Positions 1 to 11,021 of a DNA stretch of 63,223 bases are shown one piece after another. The notes under the pieces are model-generated. The model was given only the letters and a program-made list of their open reading frames with translations. It did no database searches and was not told the origin of the DNA. Source of the DNA: a bacterium (GTDB taxonomy: Bacteria > Elusimicrobiota > Elusimicrobia > UBA1565 > UBA9628); the NCBI GenBank assembly GCA_021782205.1, contig JAJXVH010000012.1, positions 1 through 63,223 of the forward strand. Reading direction: 5' to 3'. A program made the position numbers and the translations under genes. Position 1 is the stretch's first letter. Each line of letters begins with the position of its first letter.

Positions 1-2
1 CG

Positions 3-1604
3 ATCTCCCTGAGCCTGCGCCTGCGCGTGGCCAAGCGTCCGCCGCGGGCCGCGCCGCAGCCCGCCGCGGCGGCGGCAGACCGGGCCGGCCTGGCCGGCTT
101 GTTCGTCGCGGGTTTTTGCGGCATGGCGATGGAGGTGGTTTGGATCCGCCTCTACACGCCTTACGCAGGAACGACGATCTACGCGTTCGCCTCCATACTG
201 GCCGCGTATCTGACGGCCTCGTTTGCGGGCGCGGCGCTCTATCGCGCCGCGGCGCGCCGTGGCGCGGCGGCGGCGGCCGTGGAAATCGCGTGGATCGCGG
301 CCGCGCCGCTCAGTCTCCTGCCTCTGTCGACGGCCGATCCCGCCGTGCCGATCCCGGGCTTTTTGCGCGCGCTGGGACTGGTCCCGTTCAGCGCGGCGCT
401 GGGCGCTCTGACGCCGGCGCTGGTCGACCGCATCTCCGGCGGAGAAGGAGAAACGGCCGGTCCGGCCTACGCGGCCAACCTCGCGGGCTGCGTTATGGGT
501 CCGCTGGCGGCGGGCTTCCTGATCCTGCCGCGTTGCGGCGAGCGCGCGGCGCTGGCGCTGCTCGCGGTGCCGCTGTTCGTCGCGGGAGGTCTTGCGGCGC
601 GGGCGCGACGGCGTCCTTTGGCGGGGCGCTTCGGCGCCGTCGCGGTGTGGGCGGCGGCCGCGGCGCTGGGCGCATTGTTGCCGCTCACGACGTCGACATA
701 TGAAGAGTCCGTCGCGGCGACGCGTCCCGAGGCCCTAATTCGTCGGGACTACCAGGCGAGCGTGGTGGCCGCGGGCCGCGGTCTGAGACGCTTTTTGCTG
801 GTCGACGGTCAGCAGATGACGATCCTGACGCCGATCACCAAGGCGATGGCGCACCTGCCCGCGGCGCTTCTGGGTCGCCCGCCGCGGCGGGCGCTGGTGA
901 TCTGCTTCGGGATGGGCACGACGTTCCGCTCGCTGGTGTCCTGGGGAGCGGAGACGACGGCCGTCGAGTTGTCGCCCAGCGTGCCGGGCCTGTTCGTTTT
1001 CTACCATGAGGATGCCGCGCGCGTGCTCGCCGCGCCCGGCGCCGAAGTGGTGATCGACGACGGGCGGCGTTGGCTGACGCGCTCGCGGGAACGCTTCGAT
1101 CTGATCGCGGTCGATCCGCCGCCGCCGCTGGAGTCGGCGGGGACGGGGATGCTGTACTCAAAGGAGTTTTACGCGCAGGTCCGTGGCCATCTGACGCCGG
1201 GAGGCCTGCTGTCGCAGTGGATAGTGGAGCCTCTGGATCCGGCGACGCGGGCGTCCTTCGCTCGCGCCCTGCGCGAGTCTTTCCCTTACACGCGGGTTTT
1301 TCGCTCGTTTGTCACGCGCGAGGCTTGGGGCTGGCACGTGATCGCCGGTCTGCGCCCCATCAGAAAAGCCGACGCGGCCGAGCTTGCGCGACGCCTGCCG
1401 CCGGCCGCGGCGGCGGATTTCGTGGAACTGGGCCCTGAGAGCACTCCGCGCGCGCAGTTCGCCCGGCTACTCGCCGGAGAGACCACTCTCGACGCGCTGG
1501 CGGCGACGCCCGCGCCGGCGCTGAGCGACGACCGGCCGATCAACGAATACGACGTGCTGCGCCGGACGTTTCCGGCGCTGGCGCCGTGGCTGCTGCGCCG
1601 CTGA
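3..1604 (+). CDS. Spermidine synthase-like protein with N-terminal membrane domain (5' end cut by window)
   Basis: The C-terminal half has a class I methyltransferase-like fold of the spermidine synthase family: the motif CFGMGTTFRSL, then ELSP, DDGRRWL and VDPPPP, then a Y-x-KEFY segment typical of polyamine synthase-like proteins. The N-terminal half is hydrophobic with about six membrane segments, starting with GFCGMAMEVVWIRL, a motif that in fused spermidine synthases begins a membrane half. No stop codon lies upstream in frame to the window edge, and a GTG at 27 is the first possible start. I think the real protein begins outside the window, because full members have a second membrane half before this motif. 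The substrate is unknown; many such fusions do not make spermidine. It converges on nrdJ with a gap of only six bases. Confidence 0.75.
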   Translation: MSLSLRLRVAKRPPRAAPQPAAAAADRAGLAGLFVAGFCGMAMEVVWIRLYTPYAGTTIYAFASILAAYLTASFAGAALYRAAARRGAAAAAVEIAWIAAAPLSLLPLSTADPAVPIPGFLRALGLVPFSAALGALTPALVDRISGGEGETAGPAYAANLAGCVMGPLAAGFLILPRCGERAALALLAVPLFVAGGLAARARRRPLAGRFGAVAVWAAAAALGALLPLTTSTYEESVAATRPEALIRRDYQASVVAAGRGLRRFLLVDGQQMTILTPITKAMAHLPAALLGRPPRRALVICFGMGTTFRSLVSWGAETTAVELSPSVPGLFVFYHEDAARVLAAPGAEVVIDDGRRWLTRSRERFDLIAVDPPPPLESAGTGMLYSKEFYAQVRGHLTPGGLLSQWIVEPLDPATRASFARALRESFPYTRVFRSFVTREAWGWHVIAGLRPIRKADAAELARRLPPAAAADFVELGPESTPRAQFARLLAGETTLDALAATPAPALSDDRPINEYDVLRRTFPALAPWLLRR

Positions 1605-1610
1605 CGCGGC

Positions 1611-4100
<2,490 letters not shown>

Positions 4101-4124
4101 CGTTGTCTCCCGCCGTTGGATTCC

Positions 4125-4133
4125 AGTGTAACA
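4125..4133 (-). promoter_or_regulatory. Possible extended -10 promoter of nrdJ
   Basis: On the minus strand the bases read TGTTACACT, an extended -10 (TG-n-TACACT) about 25 bases before the nrdJ ATG. No good -35 box is visible. Just upstream is a short perfect hairpin, CCAGGC-TT-GCCTGG, at 4151-4164. Confidence 0.3.
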
Positions 4134-4212
4134 GCCCGCCGAGGCGCTTGCCAGGCTTGCCTGGGCCGGTGAGCACGTCTAATGCAATGGAGCGGCCTGG
4201 CGGCTGGAATGT

Positions 4213-4221
4213 TGCTAAAAT
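4213..4221 (+). promoter_or_regulatory. Extended -10 promoter before the hemerythrin gene
   Basis: The bases TGCTAAAAT form an extended -10 element (TG-n-TAAAAT). Transcription would begin near 4228, which argues against using the ATG at 4225 as the start codon. The surrounding sequence (GGAATGTTGCTAAAAT) closely matches one before the sulfatase gene at 32790; see findings. Confidence 0.45.
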
Positions 4222-4245
4222 GCGTTGCGCGGAGAGTGGGAACGA

Positions 4246-4707
4246 GTGCACGACATGACTGAAAAAAATACGAAAAGCGCTCTGGCGGAATTTTTTGCAC
4301 ACGACCATGACGCGCTCGACGTCCACCTGGATTTGATTGATTTCGACGACCCGTCCAGCGCTTTGCCCGCCCTGAGCGAATTCCATCGGCGTCTGGAGCG
4401 GCACATCGTGTGGGAGGAGGACGTTCTATTTCCGGCCGCGCGCCGTGTCGCTCCCGGCTACATCGATGGGCCGATCGACGTGATGCGCCGAGAACATCGT
4501 GAGATCCGCGCGCGTAAAGCGGAGGCCCTGGAACGGTTGCGCGGCGGCGACGGCGCCGGCGCGCGCGAGCGCATCGGCGTGATGCGTGCCGTGATGAGAG
4601 AACACACGGCCAAGGAGGAGCGAGTGCTCTATCCGCTCTGCGACCAGCTTCTCTCCGACGCTGAGGCGGGCCGTATTCTCAGGCTGCTGGAATCTTCTCC
4701 GGCCTGA
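4246..4707 (+). CDS. Hemerythrin-domain protein
   Basis: A small cytoplasmic four-helix protein that should bind a non-heme di-iron centre and O2, or take part in O2/NO protection. The expected iron ligands appear in order: HDHDALDVH, then FHRRLERHIVWEED (H and E), then REHREI, then REHTAKEERVLYP. The start is uncertain: GTG 4246 has GGAG about 11 bases upstream, ATG 4255 lacks a clear ribosome site, and ATG 4225 lies too close to the likely promoter. The gene is divergent from nrdJ, and its 3' end overlaps the end of the convergent radical SAM gene by 29 bases. A role in shielding oxygen-sensitive radical SAM enzymes is only a guess. Confidence 0.88.
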   Translation: MHDMTEKNTKSALAEFFAHDHDALDVHLDLIDFDDPSSALPALSEFHRRLERHIVWEEDVLFPAARRVAPGYIDGPIDVMRREHREIRARKAEALERLRGGDGAGARERIGVMRAVMREHTAKEERVLYPLCDQLLSDAEAGRILRLLESSPA

Positions 4708-5659
4708 GCGCGGCGGCACTCCGGCGGCGTCGCCGCGCTAGCCCGCGGCGGGAGATCGTCTCCTGCGTGCCGCAGGAGCAGAGATAGACGCCCAGCGTGC
4801 GGCAATTCTTCGCGGCAAACAGCAGAAGCTGGAGACAGCTCTCCAGGCTGCGCGCGGTGGGGCGCCAGAGCAGGTGAGTCGACTGTGCGACATCCTTGGG
4901 GCGTTCTCCTTCGGCCAGTACGCGCTCGTTGTTCTCGGCGCACAGGAACAGCTCGTGAATGTTGAGGTGCGGCACGCCCAACGCGTCGAGATCCAGGACC
5001 ATAGCCTTAAGCTTGGGCATGTCCTCGGGCACGACCGGAATTTCGACGGCGACTTCTTCGAAAATCTCGCGCGCCCGCCTCACCGGGGTCAGATCGTAGT
5101 CGCGGGCCGCCGCGTCGAAGCGGATCGAGTCCAGGCCCGCGTCCTTCAGGCGGCGCAGCAGCGCCGCGTCGGCGCGGTCGCCGTTGGTGTAGAGGTCCAC
5201 GCGCGGCGGCTGCGGCATGGCCTTCAGCGCCGTCAGGATGGCCAGCACGCGTTCCGGAAACAAGAGCGGCTCGCCGCCCGACAGGCCCACGCTACGCAGC
5301 CCGAAGCGCGCGACGATCTCGGGCGCCTCGCTTGGCGTATCGATGGGAATGCCGTGCACGACGAGTTCGTCCTTGCGCGGCTTCTGATTGAAGCAGAAGA
5401 AGCAGTCGCGCGTGCACAGTCCGGTGACGTACAGGTTCGTGCCCTTTCCGGCCAAGCACGGCTTGCAGCCGGCGGGCAGTCCGCGGGTAAACAAAGTCAT
5501 GCTGGCCGCGTCGCCTCGCACTCCGGCCACGCGCAGAAGTGCGAGCAAGGCCTGGACGCGCTCGACCTGCTCGGGTTCCGGCTCGATGCCGGGCGCGACG
5601 GTGGAACGCGCCGCGCGGCGCGCGTACCACGACAGGTCGTCGTTTTCCTTGAGGCTCAC
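4679..5659 (-). CDS. Radical SAM protein paired with tyrosine phenol-lyase
   Basis: A 326-residue radical SAM enzyme. The CxxxCxxC cluster site is at residues 82-89 (CTRDCFFC), followed by LSGGEPLLFP, which binds the SAM amino group. A further pair of cysteines (GCKPC, residues 65-68) precedes the cluster, and a CSC pair follows near the C-terminus, so an extra metal site is possible. The start codon overlaps the end of the tyrosine phenol-lyase gene by four bases, so the two are translationally coupled. The substrate is unknown; the close link suggests an aromatic amino acid or phenol product, or a partner step in the same pathway. It resembles the activase-like branch rather than the SPASM peptide-modifying branch. 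Confidence 0.85.
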   Translation of the reverse strand: MSLKENDDLSWYARRAARSTVAPGIEPEPEQVERVQALLALLRVAGVRGDAASMTLFTRGLPAGCKPCLAGKGTNLYVTGLCTRDCFFCFNQKPRKDELVVHGIPIDTPSEAPEIVARFGLRSVGLSGGEPLLFPERVLAILTALKAMPQPPRVDLYTNGDRADAALLRRLKDAGLDSIRFDAAARDYDLTPVRRAREIFEEVAVEIPVVPEDMPKLKAMVLDLDALGVPHLNIHELFLCAENNERVLAEGERPKDVAQSTHLLWRPTARSLESCLQLLLFAAKNCRTLGVYLCSCGTQETISRRGLARRRRRSAAALRPEKIPAA

Positions 5660-7050
5660 GCGGCGATCTTGATCGGGAGAGGCTCGAAGCGCGCCTGGAA
5701 GAAGCGCAGGTGTTTGGGCTCCTTGACGAAGCGCAGTCCAGGGAGGCTCGCCCTGCGGCGGTGGAGCGCGCCGATTTCGCGCGCGACGTAGTCCAGGTGC
5801 GTCTGCGTGTAGACGCGCCGCGGAAGGGTCAGGCGCACGAGCTCCAGCTCCGGGTGGCGGTTGCCGCCCTTGGCGTCGCGGCCCGCGGAGACGACGCCGC
5901 GCTCCATGGCGCGCACGCCCGTGGCCTCATAAATCCACGCGGCGAGGGCCTGGGCCGGCAGTTCCTCAGGGCCTAGATGCGGCAGGAAGGCGTTCGCATC
6001 GACGAACACCGCGTGGCCGCCGAAAGGCTTGACCACGGGCACGCGCTCGGCTTCCAAGCGCGCTCCCAGATAGGCGACTTGCGCCAGACGGTGTTCGATC
6101 CACTCGTCTTGGACCATCTCGCGTATGCCGACGGCAAGCGCTTCCAGGTCGCGCCCGGCCAGGCCGCCGTAGGTGTGCAGGCCCTCGAAAAGCACGCACA
6201 GGTTCTGGGCCTTTTCGCACAGTTCGGCGTCGTGCGTGGCCAGGAAGCCGCCGATGTTGACGTAGGCGTCCTTCTTGGCGCTGACCGCGATCGCGTCGAC
6301 CAGCGCGCACATCTCGCGCAGAATGACCGCGACGGGCTTGCCGAGATAGGCTTTCTCGCGGGCGCGGATCATCGCGGCGTTTTCCACGGCGCGAGCGCCG
6401 TCCATGACCACGCGCACGCCGTGGCGGCGGCAAAGTTCGGACGTTTTGCGCAGATTCTCCAGGCTGACCGGCTGGCCGCCGGCCATGTTCACGGGACAGC
6501 CGACGGCGACGTAGGCGACGTTCTTGGCACCGACGCGTTGGATGAACGCCTCAAGCTTTTTGAGGTCCACGTTGCCCTTGAACGGCGCCTCGTCTCGGGG
6601 ATCGTGCGCCTCATCGACGATGACGTCCTCGAAGATGCCGCCGGCCAATTCAATGTGCGCGCGCGTGGTCGTGAAATACATGTTGCCCGCGACGTACTGC
6701 CCAGGCGTGATCCAGGACTTGGACAGCAGATGCTCGGCGCCGCGCCCTTGGTGAGTCGGGACCACGAATTGGAACCCGTAGACGTCGCGAATGGAGGCTT
6801 CCAGGCGCTCGAAGCTGCGGCTTCCGGCGTACGCCTCGTCGCCGACCATCATTGCCGCCCACTGCGCGTCGCTCATCGCGTTCGTGCCCGAGTCCGTCAG
6901 CAAATCGATGTAGACGTCGCGGCTGTTAAGAAGGAAAGTATTCCAGCCTGCGTCCTTGAGGCGGGCTTTGCGCTGGGCCTCGGGGAGGAGGCTGATGGGT
7001 TCGATCATCTTGATCTTGTAAGGTTCGGGGACGAGGGGGATCTCTTGCAT
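5656..7050 (-). CDS. tpl: Tyrosine phenol-lyase (beta-tyrosinase)
   Basis: A PLP enzyme of the beta-eliminating lyase family that splits tyrosine into phenol, pyruvate and ammonia. The 464-residue length fits the family. TDSGTNAM, GDEAYAGSRSF, PTHQGRGAE and GNMYFTTTR are conserved, and the PLP lysine is in SAKKDAYVNIGG (about residue 260). Tyrosine phenol-lyase is favoured over tryptophanase because the segment AMERG keeps the arginine (residue 384, Arg381 in the Citrobacter enzyme as I recall) that recognises the phenol ring; tryptophanase has AVEIG here. I chose ATG 7050 because the N-terminus (QEIPLVPEPYKIK) then aligns with known family starts; earlier ATGs add only a non-conserved tail. 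It forms a two-gene operon with the radical SAM gene that follows. Confidence 0.85.
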   Translation of the reverse strand: MQEIPLVPEPYKIKMIEPISLLPEAQRKARLKDAGWNTFLLNSRDVYIDLLTDSGTNAMSDAQWAAMMVGDEAYAGSRSFERLEASIRDVYGFQFVVPTHQGRGAEHLLSKSWITPGQYVAGNMYFTTTRAHIELAGGIFEDVIVDEAHDPRDEAPFKGNVDLKKLEAFIQRVGAKNVAYVAVGCPVNMAGGQPVSLENLRKTSELCRRHGVRVVMDGARAVENAAMIRAREKAYLGKPVAVILREMCALVDAIAVSAKKDAYVNIGGFLATHDAELCEKAQNLCVLFEGLHTYGGLAGRDLEALAVGIREMVQDEWIEHRLAQVAYLGARLEAERVPVVKPFGGHAVFVDANAFLPHLGPEELPAQALAAWIYEATGVRAMERGVVSAGRDAKGGNRHPELELVRLTLPRRVYTQTHLDYVAREIGALHRRRASLPGLRFVKEPKHLRFFQARFEPLPIKIAA

Positions 7051-7127
7051 GAATGTTATGTGTAGCAACGGCATTGCCCGCGTTGAGGGCCGCAATTTTG
7101 ACGAGAGTGTCCGGCGATGTTTCGTTA

Positions 7128-7136
7128 TGGTATAAC
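7128..7136 (+). promoter_or_regulatory. Extended -10 promoter before the alkaline phosphatase-like gene
   Basis: The bases TGGTATAAC form an extended -10 element about 50 bases before the ATG at 7187. A TTGACG at 7098-7103 is too far upstream (27 bases) to be a normal -35. Confidence 0.4.
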
Positions 7137-7186
7137 GCCGTAATGCTCAAGCCGATCGCGGTGGTTGCGGCGGGCTCGGCGGAGAA

Positions 7187-9145
7187 ATGTCGGAGTTGAG
7201 CCGCTGGCGTTCGGGCGTGGCCGGGGCGGCCGCATTGCTCGCCGCGTTGGCGTTCTTGCCCGCCGCGTACGCGTCCGACCTGAGGGGCTCCGCCGATGAC
7301 GCCGCTTTTCTCAGAGCCGCGCGCGGCGTGTTGTGGTCCGACCACGTGGATTTACGCGGCGACGGCGGCTGGATTCTACGCACGTCGGGACTGGATGAAG
7401 GCGCGGTCATCCGCGTCTTGATCGGAGCGCTGGGCAGCGCCAAGACCAGCCAAGCCGTTGAAGCCGCCGCGCTTTTGGGGGAGATCGGTCCGGACGCTTC
7501 CGCGTCTCTTCCTCGCCTCATCGACGAAGTGCTTTACGGCAAAGACGCCGACCGCCGCGCCGCTTGCGCCCGCGCGCTGGGCTTCGTCGGAACCGTCGAT
7601 GGCTCGGCCATCGTTCCGCTCCTGTCGGCGCTCAGAGATCCGGACCCGTTCGTGCGCTTTTCTGGAGCGCGCGCGCTGATGCGAGTTGGAGGACGTTCCG
7701 CGTTGGTTCGGGCCGCGCTGGAATCCGCGCGCAAGGACGTCGATGCGCGCGTGCGTCTGGCGGCCGGCGGCGCGGCGGCCGCGGGGGCTGCCGCCCCTCC
7801 AGCGTCGGCGCAGGGGCCTTCGAACCGCCCGGCGGTTATCCTTATTCTCGGGGAAGGTCTGGGTTGGGGGCCACTACAGCTGCTGCACGATGAGCTTGTC
7901 CTTGAAGGGGCTCCTTCCGCGCTGGGGGATATGCTCGCCGAAGGCCGCACGGCTTACTGCGAAACGACTCCTCTGGGAAACCTGGTGGCCGAGTCGGGTG
8001 CGGGATCCTCGGCGTTGGCGACCGGGCGCAAGACGGAAAATCACAGGCTGTCGGAGCTGGCGGACGGCGAGCGTCCGGCGACGATTCTGGAACTGGCGCA
8101 TCGCGCCGGATGGGGAACCGGCCTCGTCTCGACGGGCCGAATCACGCAGGCCGGGCCGGCCGCTTTCCTGTCGCATTTGAGGGAGCGCGACGACGAGTAC
8201 GAGATTGCGCGTCAATTTGTGGACTCTGGAGCGGAGGTGATGCTGGGCGGCGGGCGCGGACGCTTCACGCCGTCCGAGTTGGAGCGCGCGGAGTCGGAAG
8301 GCTACGAGGTTCTTTTCGACGCGCGCCAGCTCGCCTCGCTGCCGCCGACGAGCCGCGGATTGCTGGGCCTCTTCGCCGATGGAGATCTGCCGTACGCCAT
8401 CGATCGCGACGCGAACCGCCCCGGAAGTTTTCCGAAGCTGGCCGACATGGAACACCTTGCGCTCACGCGGCTGTCGCGTGACGATCGGAGTTTCGTTCTG
8501 GTCGTCGATTCGCGGCTGATCGATGAGGCCGCTCACTATCACGACGCGGCGGCCGTGCTCGCGGAGATGAGGGAGACGGACCACGCGGCGAGAGTCGCTC
8601 TTGATTATCGTCGTACGCATCCCGGCACCCTGATTCTTGTGACGAGCAATCATGAGACCGGCGGCTATGGGATGGAGTATCGCGCCAACACCGCCAATTG
8701 GGGGGGAGGAGAGCAACTGCGTCGCATCGCGGAACAAACGGCGTCATTGTCGTCCCTGTTGAGTGAAGCACACGCCCGGGCGGGGGCGGGCGGATTGCCG
8801 GGCGCGGCGCAGATACGCGAGGTCGTCACGCCGCATCTCGCGGGCGACGTCGTTCTTCGCCCTTCCGACTGGGCGGCCGTCGCCGCGGCGCTGACCATCG
8901 GTCCCAAAAAGCGTCCATTCTCCTATAGCCCCGCCGTGCATGCGCTGGCGCGGGCGTTGGAGCCTTACTACTTCGCGAGTTGGGGCACGGGAACGCATTT
9001 GAGCAACCCCGTGCCGTGCTTCGGCGTCGGTCCGGGGAGCGAGCGTCTGCGGGGGATGCTGGACGACACGGAGCTATTCCAAATCATGAAGTCCGTTTTG
9101 GACGAGGCCGCCGTTACCAATAGCCATGCGAACGCAGCGCCTTGA
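7187..9145 (+). CDS. Secreted alkaline phosphatase-family protein with N-terminal HEAT-like repeats and altered metal ligands
   Basis: 652 residues. A signal peptide (about residues 1-29, ending AAYAS) is followed by two or three HEAT-like helical repeats (residues 60-190), then a PhoA-type alkaline phosphatase domain. The nucleophile serine is at residue 270 (AESGAGSS). Compared with PhoA, a metal-binding Asp is Glu at 223 (LGEGLGWG instead of GDGMGDS) and the Asp of the DH motif is Asn at 488 (TSNHETGG). The middle site (LIDEAAHYHD) and the last histidine (GTGTHLSNP) remain. It may be a weakened or re-purposed phosphatase. The start has GGAG only two bases away, but the signal peptide supports it. 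The 3' end overlaps the convergent gene by 32 bases. Confidence 0.8.
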   Translation: MSELSRWRSGVAGAAALLAALAFLPAAYASDLRGSADDAAFLRAARGVLWSDHVDLRGDGGWILRTSGLDEGAVIRVLIGALGSAKTSQAVEAAALLGEIGPDASASLPRLIDEVLYGKDADRRAACARALGFVGTVDGSAIVPLLSALRDPDPFVRFSGARALMRVGGRSALVRAALESARKDVDARVRLAAGGAAAAGAAAPPASAQGPSNRPAVILILGEGLGWGPLQLLHDELVLEGAPSALGDMLAEGRTAYCETTPLGNLVAESGAGSSALATGRKTENHRLSELADGERPATILELAHRAGWGTGLVSTGRITQAGPAAFLSHLRERDDEYEIARQFVDSGAEVMLGGGRGRFTPSELERAESEGYEVLFDARQLASLPPTSRGLLGLFADGDLPYAIDRDANRPGSFPKLADMEHLALTRLSRDDRSFVLVVDSRLIDEAAHYHDAAAVLAEMRETDHAARVALDYRRTHPGTLILVTSNHETGGYGMEYRANTANWGGGEQLRRIAEQTASLSSLLSEAHARAGAGGLPGAAQIREVVTPHLAGDVVLRPSDWAAVAAALTIGPKKRPFSYSPAVHALARALEPYYFASWGTGTHLSNPVPCFGVGPGSERLRGMLDDTELFQIMKSVLDEAAVTNSHANAAP

Positions 9146-10262
9146 TCAGGGCGGGAGAAGCCGGCTCCGGCCTACCGACGACGCCGGCGTCGACGTCGCG
9201 GATGTGGCGCAGCAGCCGTTGAGTGAGGTCCAAGGCCTTCTCCGGGTACTCGTCGGCGCGGTCATGCGTCTCGTCCGGATCATTTTTTAAATCATAAAGT
9301 TTCGCGGTTCCAGACGATTTGTCGTAGACCAGCTTCCATCCATCGTGGCGAAGCGAGAACTTTCGGGGGCCTGCATCCATCGTCCCCGCGACCGCGAAGA
9401 CGTCCCGCCGCGTTGGGCGTCGATCGACGGACAGCAGTCTCAGCGGTGCTCCCGAAAAAGCCGGTTCGGCGGGAAGCCCGGCCCAGTCGAGTAAGGATGG
9501 AGCCACATCGATGAGGCGGACGTCGCTCCTGATTCGGCCGGGGTGGACGTCGGGCAGCCACGCGAGCAGGGGCACGCGCAGCGCGCGATCCGATAGGGAC
9601 GGCGCGCCTGGGGCGCCGGCGTCGGATGTCAGGACCACGATGGCGCGACGCAAAGTCCCATCGCCGTTCCAGCGCCGCCAAAGCGTCCCAAATTCCAAGG
9701 CCGATTCGGGGGAGCTCGCCGAGGCACGGAGGAAGAGGAAGAACGGCTCATCGCGGTGGGAACGCATCCAGCGCGAAGATTCCTCGAAAAGGCCGTGCAA
9801 TGTTGCGGTCGCGGCGGCGTTCTCGTAGTGGTCGAATCCGGCGGGCGCTCCCAGCGCCGGACCGACGGTAAAAAACGCGGTGGCGTAGCCGTCGCGCCGG
9901 AGCAGCTCCGGGAGAGTCGCCGTTCCGGTCGAAAAAGCCGTGCTTCCAAATCGGACTGGGCTGGACGGAACGTAGGCGGATGTCAGCAACGACAACGCGT
10001 TCGTCTCCTTGCTGTCGCTGGGGACGAAGCACTCATCGAAGCGGACGGCGCGCGCGGCTGCGGCGGACGGAGTGGGCTGTCCGGCGTCGAGTCCATCGAT
10101 ATCCAAGAGGATGAGGTCTCGACGGACCTCCGCCCGCGGCGCGGCGGCGCACGGCCAAGCCCAGAATACAAGCGCATGCAACGCGGTCGCGAGTGTCCAG
10201 GCGCGGCGCGTGATCCGGGAGGGCGCAAAACAAACAGAGGGCGTGATATGGATTTCGTCCAT
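9114..10262 (-). CDS. Sulfatase-like (alkaline phosphatase superfamily) protein, degenerate active site
   Basis: A short member (382 residues from this start) of the sulfatase fold: LILLDIDGLD near the N-terminus, then a stretch matching the sulfatase nucleophile region (ETNALSLLTSAY), then RVPLLAWLPD, IDVAPSLLDWAG and the C-terminal KLVYDKSSGTAKLYDLKNDPDE typical of the family. The Cys/Ser formylglycine motif CxPxR is absent, a Thr sits near that position, and the usual DHG is SDAGA, so the metal site is changed. A hydrophobic segment ending in WPCAAA looks like a signal peptide. ATG 10262 is chosen because it puts that segment close to the N-terminus. It ends in HGYW, much like the sulfatase-like protein at 29708, which ends in RGYW. 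Confidence 0.7.
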   Translation of the reverse strand: MDEIHITPSVCFAPSRITRRAWTLATALHALVFWAWPCAAAPRAEVRRDLILLDIDGLDAGQPTPSAAAARAVRFDECFVPSDSKETNALSLLTSAYVPSSPVRFGSTAFSTGTATLPELLRRDGYATAFFTVGPALGAPAGFDHYENAAATATLHGLFEESSRWMRSHRDEPFFLFLRASASSPESALEFGTLWRRWNGDGTLRRAIVVLTSDAGAPGAPSLSDRALRVPLLAWLPDVHPGRIRSDVRLIDVAPSLLDWAGLPAEPAFSGAPLRLLSVDRRPTRRDVFAVAGTMDAGPRKFSLRHDGWKLVYDKSSGTAKLYDLKNDPDETHDRADEYPEKALDLTQRLLRHIRDVDAGVVGRPEPASPALIKALRSHGYW

Positions 10263-10267
10263 TCGGG

Positions 10268-10874
10268 TCACATGGCCTGTGGGTGAAGCGTGCGTAAGCA
10301 CGAGCGTGCGAGTCGCATCAGAAGACTCCGCGTTTTCGTGGCCAGAATGCGATGGCCGCGGATTCTGATTTCATTATAGCCGTCTCCCATGATAAAGATG
10401 CGGTAACCGCGAGTCCGGATGTCTTGGGTCAAGTGTTCTTTTTCGACAGAGAGCTTGGCGGAGGAATTATTGTTGCAGGATGTGTGCCGGTCCGGGCTAA
10501 GTCGTCCGGCCATTGTGTGATAGCCGTGTTTCCGGAAGGGCGTGGAGTCGTAGTATAAAAGTCGGACGGGTGTTGCCTCGCTCCATCGGGATGTCGAAGC
10601 GACGCTTGAATCTTCGCGTCCAACGCAGGGCCCGGTCGTCAGTGTCCGTGACGACGGTAAAACCGATCGGGTCGGGATTTTGCTTTGTGATGCGGGATAA
10701 CCTCTCGGCGCGCACCTCGGACCGGATAAGGTGTTCGCCGGACTGCACCAAGTTAGTGCCGAACAAACGCGGATCACTCCGGCGGGCCGTTTCGTGCCCG
10801 ACGCGCCTGGGGAGAGCGGACAAGCACCGAATGTCGGCCATCTCTTGCTGGGGATTGATGAACAGTGCTTTCAT
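10268..10874 (-). pseudogene. Remnant of a B12-binding-domain radical SAM gene
   Basis: Two reading frames together look like a decayed cobalamin-binding radical SAM protein. The first (10874 down to about 10600) begins MKALFINPQQEM, a common start of this family, and contains IGFTVVTDTDDRAL and FKRRFDIP, typical of its B12 domain. The protein then continues in another frame as HTMAGRLSPDRHTSCNNN and SVEKEHLTQDIRTRGYRIF. At the place of the CxxxCxxC motif the residues read S-PDR-H-TS-C, so two of three cluster cysteines are lost. The family half after this point is missing or scrambled. The remnant lies directly upstream of the sulfatase-like gene on the same strand. With the bases up to 11021, this fills the 760-base gap between genes. 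Confidence 0.5.
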
Positions 10875-11021
10875 GGCCGTAGCCGCGTGCGTGCGCCGGG
10901 ATGGCGGTTGCGCGTGTCCGGAACCGCGCGCGGTCGTGGCGGTCCGGTGGGGATGCGAGAACGGCCGTTGGGCGGACGTATCATTGGATCGAATTCCATC
11001 GAGGACTTCCGTTCTTTCGCA

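Noticed and set aside
4101-4245. Cobalamin riboswitch or NrdR box before nrdJ
   Set aside because: The region is too short, and no B12 box or paired NrdR boxes are seen; only a short hairpin and promoter-like elements are present.
5656-7050. Tryptophanase (tnaA)
   Set aside because: The AMERG segment with Arg and YVNIGG match tyrosine phenol-lyase better than tryptophanase (AVEIG).
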